From Variovorax fucosicus (GTDB lineage Bacteria; Pseudomonadota; Gammaproteobacteria; Burkholderiales; Burkholderiaceae_C), in assembly GCF_030316825.1 (NCBI RefSeq), contig NZ_JASZYU010000004.1, positions 1-64,000 of the forward strand: a DNA stretch of 64,000 bases, read 5' to 3'. This document shows, in pieces, positions 1 through 9,788 of the stretch (positions within the stretch are counted from its first letter, which is position 1; each line of letters opens with the position of its first letter). The notes beneath the pieces were generated by a model that was not told the DNA's origin, did no database searches, and saw only the letters and a program-made list of their open reading frames with translations. Position numbers and translations under genes: made by a program.

Positions 1-700
1 CAATGCGATCCAGGTCTGGCCCTACGCTGACGGCGCGCTGTATCAGGTCTACACCAGTCCGGGACGCGTCACCGTCATTGCCCTGCAGCAGGGCGAGGAG
101 CTGGTGACGGTCTCGGCCGGCGACACAGTGCGTTGGATCGTGGGGGATACGGCTAGCGGTTCAGGTGTGACACTGCGCGTGAACATCCTAGTCAAACCCA
201 CGCGCATTGGCTTGAAGACCAACCTGGTGGTGACGACGAACCGTCGCACCTACCTGCTCGAACTCTCTTCGACGCCGCAGGCCTGGATGGCTTCCGTGTC
301 CTGGGACTACCCGAAGGACCGGATGCTGGCCCTGCAGAAGCAGTCGCAGCAAGCCCAGGCCAGTGCGGCGGTGGAGACCGGCATGACGCTGGAGCAGCTC
401 AAATTTCGCTATGCCGTCAGCGGCGACAGCCCGCCGTGGAAGCCGTTGCGCGCCTTCGACGACGGCGAGCGCGTCTACATCCAGTTCCCAGGCGGCATCG
501 CGCAGGGTGAGTTGCCGCCGCTGTTCGTGATTGGGCCGCAGGGAGACGGGCAACTGGTGAACTACCGCTTCCGCTCGCCGTACTACGTGGTGGACCGACT
601 GTTCGGCGCGGCAGAGTTGCGGCTGGGCGGCGACAAGGCGCAGGTGGTGCGCATCGAGCGCACGGATGGTGTCGCTGCGGGCGTCGTGCGGAGGAACTGA
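1..700 (+). CDS. trbG: TrbG/VirB9-like conjugal transfer protein, 5' end missing
   Basis: The reading frame is open from base 2 and ends with TGA at 698-700; the start lies left of the window. TrbG is the VirB9-type outer-membrane-complex component of Trb conjugation systems, working in the periplasm with TrbI (VirB10). The visible part carries the family's beta-rich N-domain (start of window to about 290) and the C-terminal VirB9/TrbG domain with the FRYAVSGD and PYYVVDRLF type segments. TrbI follows after a 2-nt gap, the standard trbG-trbI order. No frame damage is seen in the visible part. Confidence 0.88.
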   Translation, partial: NAIQVWPYADGALYQVYTSPGRVTVIALQQGEELVTVSAGDTVRWIVGDTASGSGVTLRVNILVKPTRIGLKTNLVVTTNRRTYLLELSSTPQAWMASVSWDYPKDRMLALQKQSQQAQASAAVETGMTLEQLKFRYAVSGDSPPWKPLRAFDDGERVYIQFPGGIAQGELPPLFVIGPQGDGQLVNYRFRSPYYVVDRLFGAAELRLGGDKAQVVRIERTDGVAAGVVRRN

Positions 701-702
701 GC

Positions 703-1989
703 ATGGGGACGTCCGACATGCCCGATGCGGCTCCAGCTGCGGCCCCGAAGGTCGCGCCAGAATCCGTGGCCTTGCGCGCTTCGCCGCGTCCCGTCACGCG
801 CTTGAACCGCCGCATGCTGGCGGTCGGTGCCGGCACCCTTGCCGCTGCCGTGCTTGGTGGCACTCTGTGGTCGCTGCAGTCGAACAAGCGAGAGCGCAAT
901 CCGGCCACCGAGCTGTACAACGTCGATCGCGTCTCGCGCGCCGAGAACCTGGACCTGTTGCCCAAGGACTATGCCGGAATTCGGCCGGCATTGAAGCAGG
1001 CACCGCCCATGCTGGGCGAGCCGCTACCCGGAGATCTCGGCCCGGCCATCGTCAAGGCGCAGCAGCCAATGGAGACGCGGCCGCCGGGCGGCGGCGTCGA
1101 TCCGGCGCAGGCCGAGCGGCTGACGGCCGAAGAGGCGGCCAGGTCGTCTGTGTTCTTTCGAAGCAGTGGCAGCAACACCGGGCCGAGACTGGGCGCCGTA
1201 CAGGCCGTCGCTGACCCTTCGGCGCTCGCTTCAGGCAATCAGTCGTTCAACCCAATGGGGACCACCGCCACCGCAGCGCAGCCCTCGGATCCGACGGCTG
1301 TGCAGAACCGGCAGGATCAGAAGGAGGCGTTCATTGCGAAGTCCGGCGACACAGGGACGCGCAATCCCGGCAGCCTGCAGTTGGCGGCCTCGCCGTACCA
1401 AGTGATGGCAGGCACCATCATTACTGCGGCACTGGTGACCGGCATCAACTCAGACCTGCCCGGGCAAGTCATCGCCAACGTGTCCGAGGCGGTCTACGAC
1501 ACAGCCACGGGCCGACACCTGCTGATCCCACAGGGCTCGCGCCTGATCGGCCGCTACGACAGCCAGGTTGCCTTCGGTCAGCGTCGCGTGCTGCTGGTGT
1601 GGACCCGGCTGATCCTGCCGGATACGTCGTCCGTAGCATTGGACCGTCTGCCCGGCATCGACCCTGCCGGCTACGCCGGGCTTGAGGATGGCGTCGATTG
1701 GCATTGGGACCGCATCCTGGCCGGCGCTGCGTTGTCCACGCTGCTGGGGATCGGCGCCGAGCTGGCGGCGCCGGAGAGCCGCACCGATGGCAGCCGTGTC
1801 GTCATCGCCGGGCGTGAGAGCGCGCAAGAGACGGTGAACCAGGTTGGCCAGGAGATCACGAAGCGCAACATGAGCATCCAGCCGACGTTGACGATCCGGC
1901 CGGGCTTTCCGATGCGGGTGATGGTGAGCAAGGACCTGGTACTGCGGCCGTATCAGCCCTTGTTCTTTCAGCGGGGATCGTCGCAATGA
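703..1989 (+). CDS. trbI: TrbI/VirB10-like conjugal transfer protein
   Basis: A 428-residue protein of normal TrbI length. A short cytoplasmic N-terminus is followed by one transmembrane segment at about residues 39-59, a proline-rich periplasmic linker, and the C-terminal TrbI/VirB10 beta-barrel domain from about residue 225. That domain includes the conserved LIPQGSRLIGRYDSQV stretch and the VLVWTRLILPD segment. VirB10 proteins span inner and outer membranes and gate the mating channel. The ATG lies 2 nt after trbG, and the stop overlaps the next start (ATGA), so the three genes are co-translated. Confidence 0.93.
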   Translation: MGTSDMPDAAPAAAPKVAPESVALRASPRPVTRLNRRMLAVGAGTLAAAVLGGTLWSLQSNKRERNPATELYNVDRVSRAENLDLLPKDYAGIRPALKQAPPMLGEPLPGDLGPAIVKAQQPMETRPPGGGVDPAQAERLTAEEAARSSVFFRSSGSNTGPRLGAVQAVADPSALASGNQSFNPMGTTATAAQPSDPTAVQNRQDQKEAFIAKSGDTGTRNPGSLQLAASPYQVMAGTIITAALVTGINSDLPGQVIANVSEAVYDTATGRHLLIPQGSRLIGRYDSQVAFGQRRVLLVWTRLILPDTSSVALDRLPGIDPAGYAGLEDGVDWHWDRILAGAALSTLLGIGAELAAPESRTDGSRVVIAGRESAQETVNQVGQEITKRNMSIQPTLTIRPGFPMRVMVSKDLVLRPYQPLFFQRGSSQ

Positions 1990-2243
1990 GCACGAACAAG
2001 CTGCGGCTGGGACCCTTGCCGAAGGCCGAGATTGTCAAGCTCACAGTGATTTTGACAGCCGAGCTGAAGCAGCGCCTAGAGCTGTATGCGCAATTGCACA
2101 GCGAGGTGCATGGCGACCCAGTCGATGCAGTCGCACTGATTCCGCATATGCTTGATGCGTTCATTGCGCGTGATCGTGAGTTTCTCAAGTGCAGCCGAAA
2201 GAGCGGCAATTCGTCTGTGCCGCGGCCTTTTGCAAGCACCTGA
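1986..2243 (+). CDS. DUF2274 family protein, conserved downstream of trbI
   Basis: An 85-residue protein whose start overlaps the trbI stop by four bases. The N-terminal two thirds (KLRLGPLPKAEIVKLT, then LIPHMLDAFIARDREF) match the small DUF2274 proteins that regularly follow trbI in Tn4371-like and related ICEs. Their function is unknown. The last 18 or so residues are rich in Ser, Lys, Pro and Arg and do not look like the usual family tail. The gene may therefore have a replaced 3' end where the conjugation module meets the scrambled cargo. Confidence 0.8.
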   Translation: MSTNKLRLGPLPKAEIVKLTVILTAELKQRLELYAQLHSEVHGDPVDAVALIPHMLDAFIARDREFLKCSRKSGNSSVPRPFAST

Positions 2244-2387
2244 ATGCTTTGGTACCGTCCCGCGCGTGTACCGACTTCCCTTCGAGCAAGGTGTTCAGGG
2301 TCGCTGCAAACCCAACTGGAAGTTTCCAAGGGTCTGCGGCTGAGTCGCTCTTCGCGCAATGATATTCGCCGAAGAGATCACTCCTGG

Positions 2388-2498
2388 TCAGCGTGAGAGG
2401 AACTCAAGCGCCTTGGTCACGATGTCAGCATGAAAATGGACGGAATTGCCTGCCCCAAGTTCGCGATATGCGAACTCGGTGCCACCTGCGCCAATCAT
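2388..2498 (-). pseudogene. Internally deleted alpha/beta hydrolase remnant (36 codons)
   Basis: Read on the minus strand, an ATG at 2498 opens a 36-residue frame ending in TGA at 2388. The first 17 or so residues (GGTEFAYRELG core) look like the N-terminus of an alpha/beta hydrolase of the haloperoxidase type. The last 14 (DIVTKALEFLSR) look like the C-terminal helix of the same family. About 250 residues that should lie between are missing, including the nucleophile and catalytic His, so it cannot be a hydrolase. It lies next to another internally deleted remnant at 2506-2886. The assignment rests on two short motifs. Confidence 0.5.
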
Positions 2499-2505
2499 TT
2501 GGGTT

Positions 2506-2886
2506 GGAACGTTCTTCCAGGAGACCGTCGACCAGTGTGATGCACCCATGTTGCTGCCCTTCGCTATTTGCGTGACTGGATCAGTTCAGTACGCGATCCA
2601 GTCAGTTTCGGGCTCAGGAGGACGCCTGCGGAGGTAGCTGGGCCCTGCCGCTTCATCCCGCGCTTGACTTGCTGGGTGAGTTCATCGGCCAACATCTCAT
2701 CGAAGCCGGATTCGAGTCCGTCACGCGCACGCTTGACCTTGACAACTACCTTGACTTTGGTGCGGCCCGGTTCGACATAGGCCGGGGCCTCATTGGTGGA
2801 TTCGAACGGGAAGACCCGGTCCATCACTGGGCGGATGACACCGGCATCGAAGAGGCGCGTGATCTCGCGCAGTTGGCTCCCATGAC
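2506..2886 (-). pseudogene. Fused remnant of an MDR oxidoreductase 3' end and an SDR 3' end, degenerate copy of 14053-15055
   Basis: The minus strand encodes the C-terminal part of a zinc-type/quinone oxidoreductase (GSQLREITRLFDAGVIRP, FPFESTNEAPAYVE) fused in frame at about 2731 to the C-terminal part of an SDR (DGLESGFDEMLADEL). Both pieces also occur at 14901-15902 and 14161-14866, in the same order but separated there by about 620 bp. Similarity to that locus continues on the DNA level beyond the coding parts, for example the shared ggaacgttcttccag at 2506 and 14053. This is a diverged second copy with an internal deletion. Nothing recognisable was seen in 2887-3070. Confidence 0.8.
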
Positions 2887-3070
2887 CAATTTCACGAATC
2901 CGGCTACCGAAGCGATGTCGCACATCGGCATCGGCTCACCATGCAGACTCTCGCAATCGTCCGAGAACCGGTTCCTTGGTTGCCGCAACGACCTGTTGAA
3001 GCGTCAAACCCAGGTGTCGAAGCGACGTCTTTCTTGCCGATACAGAGCGGCCTTGCGGATGCTCCTCGAA

Positions 3071-4312
3071 TCAATGGTTCGAGGACTGCCGGTTTCGCAG
3101 CCAACGATCTTGCGCCTCCAGGACTTCTCTGCCGGACCTGCCGACCAGCTCCTGATAGAGGCGGGGAGCGGTGCTTCCCTCGGTGTTGATCAGCAGAACC
3201 CTTGACGAGGGGTCGAGGGCGAGCTCGGCGCGGTGGTTGTCGCTCGATGCCGCCATCCCCGTGAGATAGGCCAGACCTGCGACCCCGGACTCTCCAGCCA
3301 GGATGGGAACATCGCCGAAACTCCCCGACGCAAGCAGACGCATTGCGTCGGGTACCTGCGAGTCTTCAATAGTGACAAAGCAGTCGACCACAGGCTCCAG
3401 AAAACGCCAGGCCAAGGGGGATGCCTCACCACAGGAGAGTCCAGCCATCAACGAGTCGACGGAGCCTGTCGCCCTGGCTGGCCGGCCCAGTAAGGCGCTC
3501 TGATAGAGGCAATCTGCCTGCTTGGGCTCGACAACGATGAGGGTGGGGCGCCGGGACCCGTAGCGTTCGTGCAGATAGCTCGAGACGCCCGCCGCGAGGC
3601 CTCCGACACCTCCTTGCAGCAGCACGTGGGAGAACGGTGGCTCTTCCCCGACGGCGGAACACTGTTCCAGTACTTCATCAGCGATCGTTCCATAGCCTTG
3701 CATCACGTCACGAGGAATCTCCTCATACCCGTCGTACGACGTATCCGATACAACCTGCCAGTCGTTCTCTGCGGCCAATCGAGCCGCTTCGGCCACCGAC
3801 TCGTCGTAATTTCCCTCAATGCGCACGATCCGGGCGCCAAGCGCCTCGATCGGCGCCTCGCGCTCAAGACTCACGTTCTTGTGAAGAACAATCACACATT
3901 GACATCCGATGGTCTTCGCGGCCGCCGCCAGTGCCCGGCCGTGGTTCCCGTCCGTTGCACTGATGACAACGAAATCGCGCAGTTCATCCGCATGGCGGCC
4001 AATGAAGATATCCGCAGGCACGAAGCCCTTGTGTGGCCATCGACGCAGAACCAGGCGCAGCAGTGCAATTGGAGCGCCCAAGGCCTTGAAGCTTCCGAGC
4101 GTCGATCGGCAGGATTCATCCTTGATCAGCAGCTCGTGCACACCGAGCTCCTGCGCAAGTCCGGGGAGCCGCCACAGCGGCGTGGGCACCCGGTTGAGCC
4201 CTGACCATTGTGAGAGCCAATGACGGCTTCGACGAGCCTCATCGATGCTCATGATGGACTTCAAGTCCTCACTGTAAGGTTGGCGCCGAGCGCGCGAGTT
4301 TTTCAGAACCAT
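3071..4312 (-). CDS. dpaL: Diaminopropionate ammonia-lyase-like PLP enzyme
   Basis: A 413-residue fold-type II PLP enzyme. By similarity it eliminates ammonia from 2,3-diaminopropionate through an aminoacrylate intermediate to give pyruvate. Visible signs are the PLP lysine K76 in LGSFKALGA, the TDGNHGR loop at 120-126 typical of this family, and the glycine-rich phosphate loop QGGVGGLAAG near 233-242. The length fits the family (about 400). The start at 4312 is preceded by a GAGAGG ribosome site. It is the last gene of the minus-strand operon with the peptide-type ABC importer and the GGT-like enzyme, 47 nt downstream of the latter. Other beta-eliminating ammonia-lyases of the family remain possible, so the substrate is inferred. 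Confidence 0.78.
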   Translation of the reverse strand: MVLKNSRARRQPYSEDLKSIMSIDEARRSRHWLSQWSGLNRVPTPLWRLPGLAQELGVHELLIKDESCRSTLGSFKALGAPIALLRLVLRRWPHKGFVPADIFIGRHADELRDFVVISATDGNHGRALAAAAKTIGCQCVIVLHKNVSLEREAPIEALGARIVRIEGNYDESVAEAARLAAENDWQVVSDTSYDGYEEIPRDVMQGYGTIADEVLEQCSAVGEEPPFSHVLLQGGVGGLAAGVSSYLHERYGSRRPTLIVVEPKQADCLYQSALLGRPARATGSVDSLMAGLSCGEASPLAWRFLEPVVDCFVTIEDSQVPDAMRLLASGSFGDVPILAGESGVAGLAYLTGMAASSDNHRAELALDPSSRVLLINTEGSTAPRLYQELVGRSGREVLEAQDRWLRNRQSSNH

Positions 4313-4359
4313 GCTGCTTACCTCTCTAAAGTACCTACTGTTCAGTCGCTCGCGGAGGG

Positions 4360-5937
4360 TTAGATCGCTCCGACGGAGCCTTCCCGTCGATCGTCGGCCC
4401 AGGCGCCCAGCGATCCGTCCACGAGGCGACCGACGAGCTTGCTGCTCCCAATCCTTGGCATCTCCGTGGTCCTGAGCTCATGGCCCTCGTCCTGCAGCGC
4501 TTTCCTCTTCTCTGCGGGAACCCCAGGTTCACATTCGATGTAGGGCGGCTTGGCCGGCGCGGTGTTGTCCCTCGGATCCGTCCCCGGATTAACCGCCCAG
4601 CGCCGGGCCGAGACCGCATGCGCGGGAGATGCGCCTTCATGCAGCAGGTGCAGCAACACGTGCAGGTTGGCCTGAGGTTGGTTGTCTGCGCCCGGAGAGC
4701 CACCGGCCCACCGGATACCCTGTGCATCTCGCACGATGTACGAGTGCAGCGTGTGCATCGAACGCCGACCGGGCTGCAGCGCGTTGGCGTAGCGCTCATC
4801 CAGGAAAAACGCGCTCAGTCGGTTGTTCAGCAGCACACCACTGCGCGGCGCCACGAGACCGGATCCGAAGTCATTGAAGACGCTCAGAATCACGGATGCC
4901 GCATTGCCTTCCGCGTCCATGACGGCCAGCGCGGTGGTGTCGCCTCCGGTATGGGCCGTGAACGGAACGAATGGCTGCAGAGCCATGGGCTTCGAGTGGA
5001 TCATGGCCATGGCCTTGCGATGCGATCCTTCCTCGTCCCGCAGGTATGCGAGCCGTTCGCCGAAGGCCTGCCTCAGCGCATCGGTGGCTGCCAGCCATAG
5101 GTCCGATGGACCCGGATCGCGCTGCGCGAGCAGGCTGAGTGCGCGCAAAACGATGTAGCCCTGTGAGACAGGTGGTTGGGTTAGCACCGTCAAGCCGCGG
5201 TAGTCGAACGCCAGCGGCTCACACACCTCGGCCTTGACGGCGAGGATGTCCTGCTTCGTCATGAAGCCCCCGTCCGCCTGAACGGCAGCGGCGATGTCCT
5301 CGCCCACCCAGCCATTGGCGAAAGCGGTGGCACCTTCCTCGCCGATGAGCCGAAGGGTCTTGGCCAGCGCCGTTTGACGAAACGCCGCGCCTGCCTGAAG
5401 AGGAGTGCCCTGCGGGCAGTACAGCCTGCGCCATACCTCGAACGACTGCAGTTCGGGCTGACGCGCCGCGATGTAGCTCGCCAGGCGAGGGCGGATGGCG
5501 AAGCCCTCTTCGGACAGCTTGATGGCCGGCCGGAGCAGTTCGCCGAGCGTCCTGCTGCCCCAATGACTGACCAGCGCCTCGAGGCCGGCGGGCGTCGCCG
5601 GGGTCTGCGCAGACAAGCCGCCGGCGACGGGAACGAAGCTGTGGCCGAGCCTGCGATAGGCCTCGATGCTCGCGCCTCGAGGCGATGCGCCCGTTGCGTT
5701 CACGGCCATGGGCGATCTGCCCTTCATGCACACCAACGCAAAGAGTTCGCCCCCGATGCCGGTCATGTGTGGCATGGCCACACACGATGCGGCCGCGGCT
5801 GCGACCGCTGCGTCGACGACATTGCCTCCCTGCTGCATCACATCGAGGGCCGCATCGACAGCCTCGGGACAGCCGGCCGAGACGGCGAATCTCCGGCCGA
5901 TGGCCTGTCGGTAGGTGGGTTGCGGTGCGGACGTCAT
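4360..5937 (-). CDS. Gamma-glutamyltransferase family protein
   Basis: A 525-residue Ntn-hydrolase precursor. GGTs cut or transfer gamma-glutamyl groups and mature by self-cleavage before a threonine. The catalytic Thr is T334 in GGDTTALAVM; the family's usual TTH is TTA here. N-terminal hallmarks are the GGNVVDAAVA segment (38-46) and the substrate loop near MTGIGGE (58-64). No clear signal peptide is present, so it is probably cytoplasmic and acts on imported substrate. The gene lies 16 nt behind the ABC ATPase gene. Within the operon it could release an amino acid from an imported gamma-glutamyl compound. Glutaryl-7-ACA acylase-like activity is an alternative. Confidence 0.85.
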   Translation of the reverse strand: MTSAPQPTYRQAIGRRFAVSAGCPEAVDAALDVMQQGGNVVDAAVAAAAASCVAMPHMTGIGGELFALVCMKGRSPMAVNATGASPRGASIEAYRRLGHSFVPVAGGLSAQTPATPAGLEALVSHWGSRTLGELLRPAIKLSEEGFAIRPRLASYIAARQPELQSFEVWRRLYCPQGTPLQAGAAFRQTALAKTLRLIGEEGATAFANGWVGEDIAAAVQADGGFMTKQDILAVKAEVCEPLAFDYRGLTVLTQPPVSQGYIVLRALSLLAQRDPGPSDLWLAATDALRQAFGERLAYLRDEEGSHRKAMAMIHSKPMALQPFVPFTAHTGGDTTALAVMDAEGNAASVILSVFNDFGSGLVAPRSGVLLNNRLSAFFLDERYANALQPGRRSMHTLHSYIVRDAQGIRWAGGSPGADNQPQANLHVLLHLLHEGASPAHAVSARRWAVNPGTDPRDNTAPAKPPYIECEPGVPAEKRKALQDEGHELRTTEMPRIGSSKLVGRLVDGSLGAWADDRREGSVGAI

Positions 5938-5953
5938 GCTTGAGCGCTCCGGT

Positions 5954-7807
<1,854 letters not shown>

Positions 7808-7819
7808 GGTGATCGCTCC

Positions 7820-8701
7820 TCATTTTTCCTGGCGCGGGTCCAGCGCATCGCGCAGGCCATCGCCCAGCAGGTTGAACCCCAGCACGACCAGGAAGATCGC
7901 GGTGCCAGGAAAGATGGAAAGCCACGGCGCCTGCAGCATGAAGTTCTTGGCCGTGTTCAGCATCGAGCCCCAGGAGGGACTCGGCGGTTGCAGCCCCAGG
8001 CCCAGGAACGAGAGGCTTGCCTCGGCGATGATGGCCGTGGCGATCGTGATCGTCGCCTGCACGATCAGGGGTGGCATCACGTTCGGGAGGATATGTCGAA
8101 CGATGATGCGGGCATCGGAAGCTCCGATGGCACGCGCGCTCTGGACATACTCGTCGTTCTTGAGCGACATCACCTGACCCCGCGTCAACCGCACGAACTT
8201 CGGTGCTGCCGAGATCCCGATGGCGATCATGGCATTCATCAGACTGGGTCCGAGAAAGGCCGCCAATGCGATGGCGAGAATTAGGAATGGAATGGCCAGA
8301 AGCGCTTCCGTGGCGCGCGAGATGATGCTGTCGACCCAGCCGCCGAAGTAGCCGGCTAGGAGGCCCAGCGGAACGCCGAGGACAACGGCGATCACCACGG
8401 AGACCAGGCCGGCCATCAGCGACGCCTGCGCGCCGTAGAGAATGCGACTGAGCACGTCGCGCCCCAGCTCGTCGGTCCCGAGCCAGAAGGCCGCGGACGG
8501 CGCCTTTCGAACCAGGCTGAAGCTGGTCTGCGTCGGGTCGAAGGAGGAAAGCAGTGGCGCGAGCAAGGCGAGCAGTGCGAACGACGCGACGAGGATGGCG
8601 CCGAACATCGCGGTCCGGTTGCGGCGGAACTTTCGCCAGGCTCTGTTCTTTCGCGCAGCGGGCACGGCGAGCTGGGTTGCGGTCGATGTGTCGTGGCTCA
8701 T
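7820..8701 (-). CDS. Peptide-type ABC transporter permease (DppC-like)
   Basis: A 293-residue inner-membrane permease. The N-terminus carries the OppC-type leader helix (FGAILVASFALLALLAPLL) followed by the binding-protein-dependent transport domain. The EAA loop appears around VRLTRGQVMSLKNDEYVQSA. Six membrane segments are expected. It pairs with the DppB-like permease encoded 54 nt upstream and is followed after 12 nt by the double ATPase. An AGGAG site precedes the start. Confidence 0.93.
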   Translation of the reverse strand: MSHDTSTATQLAVPAARKNRAWRKFRRNRTAMFGAILVASFALLALLAPLLSSFDPTQTSFSLVRKAPSAAFWLGTDELGRDVLSRILYGAQASLMAGLVSVVIAVVLGVPLGLLAGYFGGWVDSIISRATEALLAIPFLILAIALAAFLGPSLMNAMIAIGISAAPKFVRLTRGQVMSLKNDEYVQSARAIGASDARIIVRHILPNVMPPLIVQATITIATAIIAEASLSFLGLGLQPPSPSWGSMLNTAKNFMLQAPWLSIFPGTAIFLVVLGFNLLGDGLRDALDPRQEK

Positions 8702-8755
8702 CGGGCGTCTTCTCCTGGAAGTGATGGCGAGATGGACGGCGTCAGGCGGAACCGC

Positions 8756-9700
8756 TCAGCTGTGACGCAGGCGCGGGTTCACGAGGACGTAGAGCACGTC
8801 CGCGAGCAGGTTCAGAAAGATGAAGCCGACGGCGACGCACAGCACCACGCCCTGGACCACCGCATAGTCGCGGGTGAACACCGCGTCGACCATCAACTTG
8901 CCGAAGCCCGGGATCGTGAAGACCTGCTCGGTGAGCACGGCGCCGGCCATCAACTCGCCGAACAGCAGCGTCACCAAGGTCACGATCGGCACCAGCGCGT
9001 TCCGCAGCGCATGCAGCAAAACGACCTTGCGGGGCGGAACGCCTTTTGCGCGCGCGGTCCGCACATAGTCCGCGCTCAAGGCCTCCAGCATGGCCGACCT
9101 CGTGTGGCGCATGAGGTAGGCGGCGATTGCCGTCGACAGCACGATCGCGGGCAAGAACAGCGTCTTCATGCTCATCCAGAGGTCTTCCGAGGGCGGCACG
9201 TAGCCCGAGGCGGGCAGCAGCCGCCACTGGACCGCGACGACCATGATCAGGATGATCCCGAACCAGAAGTTCGGGATCGACATGCCGGACAAGGCGGCGA
9301 CGTTTGCGGCCGCCTCGACCGCCGTGCCCTTGCGTACCGCAGCGGCGATTCCCGCGGGAATGCCAACGATGGCGGCCAGCAGCATGGCTAGAACCGACAG
9401 CTGCAAGGTCACCGGCAGCTTCTGCGCGATCAAGGTGGTCACCGGCACGTCCGTGCGCATGGACTTCCCCAGGTCTCCCCGCGCCACCTGCGCGACCCAT
9501 GCGAGGTACTGCGCCGGCAGCGGATCGTTGAGCCTGTATTTCTCTCGCAGGAAGTTGAGCGTCGCGGGGTCGCGGTCCTCTCCCGCAAGCACCAGGACGG
9601 GATCGCCCGGCAGGATCTTCTGCAAGGTGAAGACCATGATGGACACCAGGAACAGCGTCGGCAGGGCAACCACCAAGCGGCGAAGGATCAATCTGAGCAT
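8756..9700 (-). CDS. Peptide-type ABC transporter permease (DppB-like)
   Basis: A 314-residue inner-membrane permease starting MLRLILRR. It has the DppB hallmark N-terminus, with a first helix followed by a motif of PGDPV type, and an EAA loop near YVRTARAKGVPPRKV. I chose the ATG at 9700; a TTG two codons upstream (9706) is also possible, and neither has a strong ribosome site. It is the second gene of the importer operon after the binding protein. Confidence 0.92.
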   Translation of the reverse strand: MLRLILRRLVVALPTLFLVSIMVFTLQKILPGDPVLVLAGEDRDPATLNFLREKYRLNDPLPAQYLAWVAQVARGDLGKSMRTDVPVTTLIAQKLPVTLQLSVLAMLLAAIVGIPAGIAAAVRKGTAVEAAANVAALSGMSIPNFWFGIILIMVVAVQWRLLPASGYVPPSEDLWMSMKTLFLPAIVLSTAIAAYLMRHTRSAMLEALSADYVRTARAKGVPPRKVVLLHALRNALVPIVTLVTLLFGELMAGAVLTEQVFTIPGFGKLMVDAVFTRDYAVVQGVVLCVAVGFIFLNLLADVLYVLVNPRLRHS

Positions 9701-9788
9701 GGTCAATCGAGGGCAAGAGGGACGAACCGACCCACGGAGCCGCGCATGGCGCGGCTCCGGTGAAGCGGAGGGTGGGGTGCGACGCGCT

